Source: JBBRLA01 sp038231615 (lineage in GTDB: Bacteria > Myxococcota_A > Polyangia > Palsa-1104 > JAEUJZ01). From it: 7,024 nt of DNA. The notes below the pieces were generated by a model that worked only from the letters and a program-made list of their open reading frames with translations, made no database searches and was not told the origin of the DNA. The position numbers and the translations under genes were made by a program. How positions within the stretch are numbered: position 1 is the stretch's first letter; every line of letters begins with the position of its first letter. This document shows positions 1-5,501 of this stretch, one piece after another. The stretch is taken from NCBI GenBank assembly GCA_038231615.1, contig JBBRLA010000465.1, positions 1-7,024 on the forward strand, in the 5' to 3' direction.

Positions 1-141
1 CTCCGATCGTGCCTGCCTGAGCTCGCAGCGCAACCGTCACGGCCCCCTTCGCCTCACCCTTGAGACTCCGCGGAGCACAACGCGCATGCTCGCCGCATCC
101 TGGCGCGTCTCCGCTACCGCTTTTCGGCGATGGTCTAGCGA

Positions 142-240
142 TGATCCGCCAAGCAGCGGCTCTGCTCTACGAGGCATGGGCCGCTGTACCGCGGATCAGA
201 GGTGCTGTTCTGGGAAGCAAGGGCGCTGATCCGCGGTACA
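142..240. repeat. Three-arm inverted repeat, alternative hairpins
   Basis: TGTACCGCGGATCAG at 185-199 is perfectly complementary to CTGATCCGCGGTACA at 226-240, giving a 15-bp stem with a 26-nt loop. The left arm can also pair upstream: TGATCCGC at 142-149 complements GCGGATCA at 191-198, and CAGCGGC at 154-160 complements GCCGCTG at 180-186. The middle arm can therefore join either of two mutually exclusive hairpins. This could be a REP/MITE-like palindromic element or an RNA switch. No T-run follows, so it is not a typical intrinsic terminator. Confidence 0.75.
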
Positions 241-250
241 GGATTTGCCG

Positions 251-353
251 GTGAAACTACGAGCGGATGCCGTGAAACTACGAGCGGATGCCGTGAAAAC
301 ACGATTTTTGCCATGAAAACACGAGCGGATGCCGTGAAAACACGATTTTTGCC
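251..353. repeat. Five-unit 20/21-bp tandem array, two unit types
   Basis: Five head-to-tail units start at 251, 272, 293, 313 and 334. All share a TGAAA-x-x-ACGA core and end in GCC. Type A (units 1, 2 and 4) has GAGCGGATGCC after the core; type B (units 3 and 5) has GATTTTTGCC. The order is A-A-B-A-B with lengths 21, 21, 20, 21 and 20. Units 1 and 2 are identical, and so are units 3 and 5. There are no spacers, so this is not a CRISPR. The pattern fits protein-binding iterons or the multiple transposase-binding sites at ends of some mobile elements, but no partner gene is in view. Confidence 0.85.
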
Positions 354-630
354 CGTACGCTTACGATTCACAGCCCTGTTACAACCGCTCGCGGCAGATT
401 TAACCTGCCGGCAGGCGTTCAAGAAGTCGGCGCGGCCAGCCGATGCCAAGAAGGAGCACTGTCGGTTCATTGACAACTGAAGAGACGAGATAGACATGGG
501 CTCGCGAAACGTCGCGGTCCATTTTTTGCGTCGAACCGGTTCGGGGCGGCGAGGCCCGCGACCCGAGAGCGCCTGACTGAAAAGGTGTCCTCGGGCAGGC
601 AGCCTCCCGCCCCGTCCGGCTCGTCACAAA

Positions 631-695
631 GAGCACTCGATAATCAGAACTTCTGCCCACTCGATAATCAGAACCTCTGCCCTGCCAAAGTGCTC
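631..695. repeat. Two 24-bp direct repeats framed by a 7-bp inverted repeat
   Basis: Units 634-657 and 658-681 are head-to-tail copies differing at one base; each begins CACTCGATAATCAGAAC and ends TCTGCC. The pair is bracketed by GAGCACT at 631-637 and its exact complement AGTGCTC at 689-695, so the whole is a 65-bp unit that starts within 10 bp of the recQ stop codon. It could be the end of a transposable element with repeated transposase sites, a mini-element, or a large stem-loop in the recQ 3' untranslated region. No target-site duplication is evident. Confidence 0.75.
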
Positions 696-704
696 GTAAG
701 GGGT

Positions 705-2822
705 TCAGATCATCCCGGTCGTGCCCAGGCGCCAGCGCACGCGGGCGATGGTCAAGGGGACTATCGGCCCCTCGAAGTCCAGGTCGGCGCGCAGCGCCCG
801 CGCCGCCTCCTTCAGTGTCGTGCCGGAACCGGTGTAGTCGTCGAGCAAGAGCAGCGCACCGTCTATCCCTTTCCCCGGCGCCCCCGGCGGGAATACGCCG
901 GCCTGGCAGGCCATGGTCTTTTGCAGGTTGTCCCGCCGCTGATCGTTGTTGCGCAGCTCGCCCTGCCGGGCCGCCGGCATTTTCTTGAAGTGCAATAAAT
1001 CAATCAGGCACGGCACCTGCAATATCTCCGCGCACATCCTGGCGGCCTCTTCGCGCTGCGTCCAGGTGCGCGATGGGACCGGCACCACCGCAGTGAAACG
1101 CTCCCGCCCGGCCAGGCGCAAGACAACCGCACGCAGGGCGGCCGAGACTTCCGGCGAAAGACTTCCCGATGGCTGCGTCCGCCCCCGCATGAAGCCGCCG
1201 AACCCCGGGGTGCGCAGTTCGCCAGAATACACCGCCAGCCCCGCCGCCATTTTCGGCCGCTGCGTCGCGGTGATGACCACCGGCCGATCCTCCAGCCAGC
1301 GCGTCGCCGCCCCCACCTCCGCATCGAGCAGATGGATGCTCGTCGCCCGGCCCAGACACCGGCTGCACCGCCCGCAGGCCGGCGGGTCGTCTTCGCCCAG
1401 GTTGCCTCGCAGCGTGGCCATCAGGCAGCCCCGGTTCCCATCGGCGTAGCTTTGCATGGCAAAAAGCTCGCCGCGACGGACCTCTTCTTGCAGGCGGTAG
1501 CGCGACAGATCGGGGGTGCCAGACTTGGCGGTGCGCAGGTAGACCTGCTTGCCGCCCTGGCTCTTTTTATCCAGATGGCCCTGCTCCACCAGCTCGGCGA
1601 TGATGATCGTCACCAGCGTCGGGTGCAGGCCGCTTCTGGCCTTCAGTTCATTCAGGCCAGCCGGCCCGCTCTCCGCCGCCGCCAGCACCTGCTCGAAATC
1701 CGCCGGCGCGGGCTGCGCCGAGCGGATGAAGTGCTCCTGGATGCGCAGGTCCTCCGGATCATACAAGAGCAGCCCCAGCGCCGGCAGCCCGTCGCGTCCG
1801 GCGCGGCCCACCTCCTGGTAATATGCAGTCAGCGAACCCGGCACCTCGGCGTGGATCACGTAGCGCAGGTCCGACTTGTCGATGCCCATGCCCAGCGCGT
1901 TGGTGGCGGCGATGGCCTGGTACTGTCCCGAAAGGAAGTCCTCTTGCAGTTTGCGCTTGTGATCGGGCATAAGGCCCGCGTGGTAGGCAGCGGCGGAAAG
2001 CCCGAGCGAGCGCAGGTGGTCGGCGACGATCTCGGTGTTCTCCCGCGTTGCGCAGTAAATCAGGCCGCAGCCCGAGAGCCGCGCCACCTGACGCCCCAGG
2101 TAGGCCAGCTTGTGCGGCATCCCGGCGACCGGGACCAGCGCCAAGCGCAGGTTGGGTCGGTCCATGCCCTGCCGGTGGATGATCACCTCATGGGCGCCGC
2201 CGCCGGCAAGCTGCGCCACAATGTCCGCCGCGGTGCGGGCGTTGGCCGTGGCCGTCAGCCCCAGCACCAGGATCTCCCGGTCTCGGGCTTCCAGCGCCAG
2301 GGTCAGGGCCACGATCTGCCGGTAGCTGGGCCGGAAGTCGTGCCCCCAGGTCGAGATGCAGTGCGCCTCATCCACCACCAGCAGGGACACCGGCAAGTCG
2401 AGCAAAAATTGGAAGCGGTCCACGTGATCCAGCTGCTCCGGCGCCACGAAGAGCACGCGCACCTGCCCGGCCCGCGCCGCCGCTCGGGCGGCGTGGTTCT
2501 GCTGGTCGTCCTGATCGCTGTTGATGGTGGCCGCGGAGATGCCGAAGCGCCGGTTCAGGTGGTCGAGCTGGTCGCGCATCAACGCCAAAAGCGGAGAGAT
2601 CACCAGGGTGATGCCCGGCAGAATCGATGCGGGCAACTGATACAGCAGCGACTTGCCGTGGCCCGTGGGCTGGATGCACAGCAGCCGCCGGTGCTGGAAG
2701 AGGGCCTGGATCGACTCCCGCTGCCCCGCACGGAACGACGAGAAGCCGAAGCGCTGTGTGAGGATCTCGCCGAGGTCGGGGGTCTCCGCGGGGCCGGCGG
2801 TCACAAGGGGCGAAGGGATCAT
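705..2822 (-). CDS. recQ: RecQ-family ATP-dependent DNA helicase with C-terminal ComF-like phosphoribosyltransferase domain
   Basis: Encodes 705 residues. The helicase core is complete. Motif 0 is FRAGQ (30-34). Walker A is PTGHGKS (52-58), with His where RecQ usually has Gly. The Walker B box is DEAHCISTWGHDFRPSY (151-167). Motif III is GLTATA (188-193) and motif VI is QEVGRAGRDG (336-345). A RecQ zinc site is formed by C466, C483, C486 and C489. There is no HRDC domain. Instead, about 200 residues follow that look like a ComF-type phosphoribosyltransferase: VVPVPS (579-584), a QRRDNLQKTM segment (628-637), and a PRPP-loop-like LLLLDD (657-662) followed by TGSGTT (664-669). The helicase part should unwind 3'-5' at forks or recombination intermediates. 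The fused domain may bind PRPP or a nucleotide, which is inference. The ATG at 2822 has little Shine-Dalgarno but overlaps the stop of a short upstream frame, so translation may be coupled. Repeats lie directly downstream. Confidence 0.93.
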   Translation of the reverse strand: MIPSPLVTAGPAETPDLGEILTQRFGFSSFRAGQRESIQALFQHRRLLCIQPTGHGKSLLYQLPASILPGITLVISPLLALMRDQLDHLNRRFGISAATINSDQDDQQNHAARAAARAGQVRVLFVAPEQLDHVDRFQFLLDLPVSLLVVDEAHCISTWGHDFRPSYRQIVALTLALEARDREILVLGLTATANARTAADIVAQLAGGGAHEVIIHRQGMDRPNLRLALVPVAGMPHKLAYLGRQVARLSGCGLIYCATRENTEIVADHLRSLGLSAAAYHAGLMPDHKRKLQEDFLSGQYQAIAATNALGMGIDKSDLRYVIHAEVPGSLTAYYQEVGRAGRDGLPALGLLLYDPEDLRIQEHFIRSAQPAPADFEQVLAAAESGPAGLNELKARSGLHPTLVTIIIAELVEQGHLDKKSQGGKQVYLRTAKSGTPDLSRYRLQEEVRRGELFAMQSYADGNRGCLMATLRGNLGEDDPPACGRCSRCLGRATSIHLLDAEVGAATRWLEDRPVVITATQRPKMAAGLAVYSGELRTPGFGGFMRGRTQPSGSLSPEVSAALRAVVLRLAGRERFTAVVPVPSRTWTQREEAARMCAEILQVPCLIDLLHFKKMPAARQGELRNNDQRRDNLQKTMACQAGVFPPGAPGKGIDGALLLLDDYTGSGTTLKEAARALRADLDFEGPIVPLTIARVRWRLGTTGMI

Positions 2823-2827
2823 GATCC
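2816..2827. promoter_or_regulatory. 12-bp palindrome over the recQ start codon
   Basis: GGATCATGATCC is a perfect 12-bp palindrome with the recQ ATG at its centre. It could be an operator or could affect start-codon access, but a palindrome of this length may also be chance. It bears no resemblance to a LexA box I know. Confidence 0.2.
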
Positions 2828-2884
2828 GGCGAACGTACCGCAGACCGGGGCGGCAGCCGTGAATAAGACGGAATTCGATGTCAT
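2819..2884 (-). CDS. Possible 21-codon leader frame coupled to recQ
   Basis: In the spacer between the LexA-like gene and recQ, an ATG at 2884-2882 opens a 21-codon frame (MTSNSVLFTAAAP, ending CGTFAGS). Its TGA (2821-2819) overlaps the recQ ATG as ATGA. Its own ATG is in turn overlapped (ATGA) by the stop of a three-codon frame, ATG GCC TCA TGA, starting at 2892. GAGG at about 2899-2902 lies 8 nt ahead of that first ATG. The arrangement would let ribosomes leaving the upstream gene reinitiate stepwise into recQ, which itself lacks a clear ribosome binding site. The peptide resembles nothing I know, and chance overlap is quite possible. Confidence 0.25.
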   Translation of the reverse strand: MTSNSVLFTAAAPVCGTFAGS

Positions 2885-2902
2885 GAGGCCATGGTTTCTA
2901 CC

Positions 2903-3451
2903 TCAACGGGGAAACGGGCGACGCCACCACGCCAGCTTGCGTCCGGGCCGGGTCTCGGTGCTGTCGCCCTGGGCAATGGAGGCCACCCGGCACAGTGCGG
3001 CCCACCCCGCCTTTCTTTGATCGTCGGACGACCCGGCCATGCTAAGTACTATATCGAGCGATTCTGCGACGGCGGAAAGCGCCCGGTCGAGGTGCTCGTC
3101 ATCGGCGCCTTTGAGTGCCGGCACCAGCCTTTCGATCACGATGCTCGCCATCTGCACCGCCGCCTCGGGCGTCATGGCCGCCGTCGCGGGCGTGGCGGTC
3201 GCCGGGGATGACCCGCGCAGCTCTTCATCCGAGAGGAGCACCCTGAGCGTCCTTGGGGCGCCCGGCACGCGGGCCAGAAAACTTCGCGTCTCGAGCGTCT
3301 TTATCATGCCGTTGACCGCCGGGGACGACGTGCGGAAGTGCCGGGCGATCTCCTCAAACGAAGGCGGGACGCCCCAGCGATCCGTGAACGCCTTGATGAA
3401 GGAGAGGTACTCGTGCTGTCGCGCAGTGGGCTTTGATTTTGATGCAGACAT
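2903..3451 (-). CDS. LexA-type winged-helix DNA-binding protein lacking the S24 protease domain
   Basis: Encodes 182 residues. Residues 8-72 match the LexA N-terminal winged helix: TARQHEYLSFI, then WGVPPSFEEIARHF, a recognition-helix region around SSPAVNGMIKTLE (43-55), and a wing ending RTLRVLL (67-73). The rest is not LexA. There is no Ala-Gly cleavage site and no Ser/Lys dyad. It has a Ser/Ala/Thr/Pro linker (about 80-95), then predicted helices (about 96-160), then a basic, tryptophan-containing tail KLAWWRRPFPR. It therefore probably binds DNA as a LexA-like repressor but cannot be inactivated by RecA-stimulated self-cleavage; the helical part may oligomerise or take a signal. It lies 80 bp upstream of recQ on the same strand and likely shares its transcript. 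No good Shine-Dalgarno precedes the ATG at 3451, but no nearby alternative start is better. Function in an SOS-like response is inference. Confidence 0.82.
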   Translation of the reverse strand: MSASKSKPTARQHEYLSFIKAFTDRWGVPPSFEEIARHFRTSSPAVNGMIKTLETRSFLARVPGAPRTLRVLLSDEELRGSSPATATPATAAMTPEAAVQMASIVIERLVPALKGADDEHLDRALSAVAESLDIVLSMAGSSDDQRKAGWAALCRVASIAQGDSTETRPGRKLAWWRRPFPR

Positions 3452-3455
3452 GGCC

Positions 3456-3468
3456 GGCTAAATTAGTC
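3456..3468. promoter_or_regulatory. Candidate operator palindrome before the LexA-like gene
   Basis: GGCTAAATTAGTC contains the 9-bp palindrome CTAA-A-TTAG and ends 4 bp upstream of the LexA-like start codon. A self-regulatory site would be expected here, but the motif does not match LexA boxes I know from Proteobacteria or Gram-positives. I did not see a second copy near recQ. Confidence 0.2.
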
Positions 3469-3505
3469 TCGATGCGTTTCTAAAGGAAGGGCGGCTTGCC
3501 GGAGA

Positions 3506-3537
3506 CTTATATTGACCTTACGTGAAGTAGGTGCCAA
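3506..3537 (-). promoter_or_regulatory. Candidate promoter of the LexA-like gene
   Basis: On the minus strand, TTGGCA (3537-3532) resembles a -35 box and TATAAG (3511-3506) a -10 box, but their spacing is 20 bp, longer than ideal. With 17-bp spacing the -10 would be the weaker CAATAT (3514-3509). It is the best candidate in this spacer for driving the regulator and recQ. Confidence 0.25.
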
Positions 3538-3540
3538 TCG

Positions 3541-3640
3541 CGTGGCTTTGGACCGAAACGCGAAAGTTTGGCCATTTCAAGGTTGGGTCCGCCGTAAAAT
3601 TTGCGCGGGTTTTCCCTTGGCGGGTCCAAAAGTGCCCACG
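3541..3640. repeat. Long imperfect inverted repeat upstream of rpoH
   Basis: CGTGGCTTTGGACC at 3541-3554 is complementary, apart from four extra bases, to GGTCCAAAAGTGCCCACG at 3623-3640; the contiguous part is TTTGGACC/GGTCCAAA. The arms are about 68 nt apart. TAAAAT at 3595-3600 inside the loop could be a -10 box but has no convincing -35. The remainder of the 306-bp spacer (3452-3757) shows no gene. The structure may be a small repeat element or a folded leader. Confidence 0.35.
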
Positions 3641-3745
3641 CTGCCGGTCCGGCTCCACGAAATCACTGTCTGACGCTTCGACCTCGGCGATAATCCACGA
3701 GCCTTGGCATAGGCCATGCTTTAGGACGTTGCAGGCCCACGAGAT

Positions 3746-3750
3746 GGAAG
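3746..3750 (+). promoter_or_regulatory. Ribosome binding site of rpoH
   Basis: GGAAG lies 7 nt before the ATG at 3758 and supports that start. The N-terminus it gives has about 22 residues before the first sigma region, normal for this family. Confidence 0.6.
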
Positions 3751-3757
3751 TGTAACA

Positions 3758-4663
3758 ATGGCATCGTCCGCTGCATCCGCCACCCTGGTTCGCTCGCCGG
3801 CAAAGCCCGGTCAGCCGCAGATCACCGAGGCGCTGGAACTTTATATTCGCGATATGCGACGCCACCCGATGTTGACTCGAGACCTGGAGGAAAAACTGGC
3901 GCAGCAGTATGCGCGGACCCGGGCGCCGGAGCTGGCCCACCGGCTGATCACCGCTAACCTGCGCCTGGTGGTGAAGCTGGCCTACGAGTACCGGCGGTCG
4001 CGACGTAGCCTGCTGGACCTGATCCAGGAAGGCAACGAGGGACTGGTCCAGGCGGTGCTGCGGTATGACCCGTCGCGCGGGGTGAAGCTCTCGTCCTTCG
4101 CGGCCTGGTGGATCCGGGCACGGATGCTCAAGTCGATCCTGGATGATGCCCGGCTGGTGAAGCTGGGGACGACGCAGACGCAGCGGAAGCTTTTCTTCAA
4201 CTTGCGCAAGGAGCAGGAAAAGCTGGAGGCGGCGGGCTTCGTGGTAACGGATACGCTACTGGCGGAAAAATTGAGCGTTGCGGAGCGCGATGTCACCGAG
4301 ATGCGGCAGCGGCTCGGCGCAGCCGACGCATCGCTGGACCTGCCGGCCCATGACGGAGGGACCGGCTCGATGGTGGACATGCTCCCGGGGAGCAACGCAC
4401 AGCGGCCCGACGTGATCGTGGAGGGGCATGAATTCCAGCGGACCCTTTGTCGGAAACTGCGAGAGTTCGGGCGCACGTTGAGCGGACGATCGCTGATGTT
4501 GTTCGAGGAGCGCCTCATGTCGGAGTCGCCCAAGACGCTAAAGTCGATCGGCGAGGCGCATGGCATCAGCCGGGAACGGATGAGGCAACTCGAGGTGGAG
4601 CTTTTGGCGCAACTCAAGGTCTATTTGCAAGGGGAGCTAGGAAGCGCCATCGGTCAAAGCTGA
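3758..4663 (+). CDS. rpoH: RpoH-family (sigma-32-like) RNA polymerase sigma factor
   Basis: Encodes 301 residues, close to the usual RpoH length (about 285-300). Region 1.2 is at about 26-50 (LELYIRDMRRHPMLT). Region 2 is at about 58-128, with HRLITANLRLVVKLAYEY (61-78), DLIQEGNEGL (87-96) and the -10-contacting SSFAAWWIRARML (112-124). The RpoH-box-like QRKLFFNLRK at 142-151 is the diagnostic segment separating this group from primary sigma factors. Region 4.2 is at about 258-285, with a helix-turn-helix around IGEAHGISRERMRQLE. There is no long region 1.1. It should direct RNA polymerase to a stress or heat-shock regulon; in myxobacteria several paralogues of this type have developmental roles, so the exact regulon is uncertain. 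It is divergent from the LexA-like gene and convergent with the RRM gene. No RNA thermometer is obvious around the start. Confidence 0.9.
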   Translation: MASSAASATLVRSPAKPGQPQITEALELYIRDMRRHPMLTRDLEEKLAQQYARTRAPELAHRLITANLRLVVKLAYEYRRSRRSLLDLIQEGNEGLVQAVLRYDPSRGVKLSSFAAWWIRARMLKSILDDARLVKLGTTQTQRKLFFNLRKEQEKLEAAGFVVTDTLLAEKLSVAERDVTEMRQRLGAADASLDLPAHDGGTGSMVDMLPGSNAQRPDVIVEGHEFQRTLCRKLREFGRTLSGRSLMLFEERLMSESPKTLKSIGEAHGISRERMRQLEVELLAQLKVYLQGELGSAIGQS

Positions 4664-4719
4664 GCGAACGTGACCCTCTATAGCAGGCAGCCGTAGCGCC
4701 GATTGCAGGAGTTGCTCGG

Positions 4720-4747
4720 CTGGCCTTGGGAAATCCCGTGGGGCCAG
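4720..4747. repeat. Small nested hairpin downstream of rpoH
   Basis: CTGGCC (4720-4725) pairs with GGCCAG (4742-4747), enclosing GGG-AAAT-CCC (4728-4737). No T-run follows. It may slow polymerase or protect the rpoH 3' end; no other function is evident. Confidence 0.35.
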
Positions 4748-4837
4748 GCGCCAGGCGATCGTTGCACAGGGTCGGCAACGGCAGTACGTCGATGGTTGGA
4801 GAGGGAGTGCGATAGCGGGTGGGCGGTCAGGACCCGT

Positions 4838-4867
4838 GGGGAGCGTCGCCTGTTAGCGGCGCTCCCC
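4838..4867. terminator. Strong hairpin between convergent rpoH and RRM genes
   Basis: GGGGAGCGTCGC (4838-4849) pairs with GCGGCGCTCCCC (4856-4867) around the loop CTGTTA. In plus-strand RNA all 12 pairs form (one G-U); in minus-strand RNA the same position is an A-C mismatch. No T-run follows on either strand, so it is not a classic intrinsic terminator. Its place between converging genes makes a termination or 3'-end-stabilising role likely. Confidence 0.55.
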
Positions 4868-4908
4868 TCAGTCAAATGCGCTCTTCGCGGAAGGAAGAAG
4901 CCAGAGAC

Positions 4909-5301
4909 CTAGTAACGACCGCCGCCGCCGCCGCGACGACCGCCGCCGCCACCGCCGCGATCGCCGCCACCACCGTAGCCCCCGCCGCCGCCGCCGCCGC
5001 CATAGCCCCCGCCGCCACCACCACCGTAGCCGCCGCCGCCGCCGCCGCGATCCTCACGGGGGCGCGCCTCGTTGACGGTGAGGGCGCGGCCCTCGTGCTC
5101 TTGGCCGTTGAGGGCCGAGATGGCCGCCTGGGCCTCCTTGTCACTGCTCATCTCGACGAAGCCGAAGCCCTTGCTGCGGCCGGTGTCGCGGTCCTCGATG
5201 ACCTTGGCGCTCTCGACATGGCCGAAGCGGGCGAAGATCTCTTCCAGGTTCGCGCTGCTCATCGAATAGCTCAGGTTGCCGACATAAAGTTTCTTGCTCA
5301 C
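4909..5301 (-). CDS. Glycine-rich RRM RNA-binding protein
   Basis: Encodes 130 residues. Residues 1-80 form one RNA recognition motif: RNP2 is LYVGNL (5-10) and RNP1 is KGFGFVEM (44-51), keeping both central phenylalanines (F46, F48) but with Met at the last position, where Phe or Tyr is usual. Residues 85-130 are a low-complexity tail of glycine runs broken by Tyr (92, 100, 109) and Arg, ending RY. This architecture is known from bacterial Rbp-type proteins, where RRM plus Gly-rich tail proteins are often linked to cold or other stress. It should bind single-stranded RNA in the cytoplasm; the tail may promote self-association, which is inference. The GTG start at 5301 is supported by AGAGGAG 7 nt upstream and by the alignment of the first beta strand. 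The tail makes the locus repetitive (GGC/GGT/GGG codons) and prone to length change. Confidence 0.93.
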   Translation of the reverse strand: MSKKLYVGNLSYSMSSANLEEIFARFGHVESAKVIEDRDTGRSKGFGFVEMSSDKEAQAAISALNGQEHEGRALTVNEARPREDRGGGGGGYGGGGGGGYGGGGGGGGYGGGGDRGGGGGGRRGGGGGRY

Positions 5302-5308
5302 GGTAAGT

Positions 5309-5315
5309 CTCCTCT
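5309..5315 (-). promoter_or_regulatory. Shine-Dalgarno of the RRM gene
   Basis: Minus-strand AGAGGAG ends 7 nt before the GTG start codon at 5301. It is the best ribosome binding site in the window and settles the choice of a non-ATG start. Confidence 0.8.
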
Positions 5316-5359
5316 GCGAGTCTCGCTCGCCGGTCTCGGAATCAGGTCGATCTGGGAAG

Positions 5360-5408
5360 CGGGGACGTGTCTCATCTCTGGTAATAACAGGCCCGTTATA
5401 TGTCCCCG
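5360..5408. promoter_or_regulatory. Nested inverted repeats upstream of the RRM gene
   Basis: CGGGGAC (5360-5366) and GTCCCCG (5402-5408) are complementary arms enclosing a second pair, ATAAC (5384-5388) and GTTAT (5395-5399). On the minus strand a TATAAC (5401-5396) resembles a -10 box and sits inside the structure, although no good -35 is seen 16-18 bp upstream. This could be the promoter/operator region or a folded 5' leader of the RRM gene. The remainder of 5302-5501 shows no gene. Confidence 0.35.
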
Positions 5409-5501
5409 TGTTGTCGGCGAGCGCGTGGAGTCGCAGGGCGGATCCTGGCGCCCCGTTGGATGGGGCGTCGGCGTCACCGCAACGGCGGCGCGCCTCCTAC
5501 T

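Larger units (their letters stand above)
1..704. other. Gene-poor, repeat-rich region
   Basis: No protein in this stretch is convincing on either strand. Frames that stay open are short, run through the repeats and lack recognisable domains or good ribosome binding sites. What it does hold is three separate repeat structures, listed individually, plus two 12-bp perfect palindromes: CCTGCCGGCAGG at 404-415 and CGAACCGGTTCG at 532-543. A TTGACA at 470-475 resembles a -35 box but has no good -10 partner (TAGACA at 491-496 is only 15 bp away). The clustering of short repeats suggests debris of a mobile element or a repeat-accumulating intergenic region. That is inference, as no transposase is visible. 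Confidence 0.6.

Noticed and set aside
2..229. Plus-strand frame open from the window edge to a TGA at 227-229
   Set aside because: It could be the end of a gene starting outside the window, but the translation is Arg/Ser-rich, matches nothing I recognise and runs into the inverted repeat.
251..353. CRISPR array
   Set aside because: The units adjoin directly without unique spacers and no cas gene is present.
202..480. 92-codon frame across the tandem array
   Set aside because: Its repeated residues only reflect the 20/21-bp DNA repeats, and there is no start signal or domain.
532..543. CGAACCGGTTCG as a Gram-positive-type LexA box
   Set aside because: The half-sites resemble CGAAC/GTTCG but are separated by 2 bp instead of 4, and no gene starts nearby.
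1332..3020. 562-codon plus-strand open frame
   Set aside because: It lies antisense to recQ, which has full helicase motifs. The translation has no recognisable domain and is a by-product of high G+C coding sequence.
3531..3755. 74-codon GTG-started frame ending 2 nt before rpoH
   Set aside because: No domain, no ribosome binding site and the weak GTG start make chance the best explanation, although the close spacing is notable.
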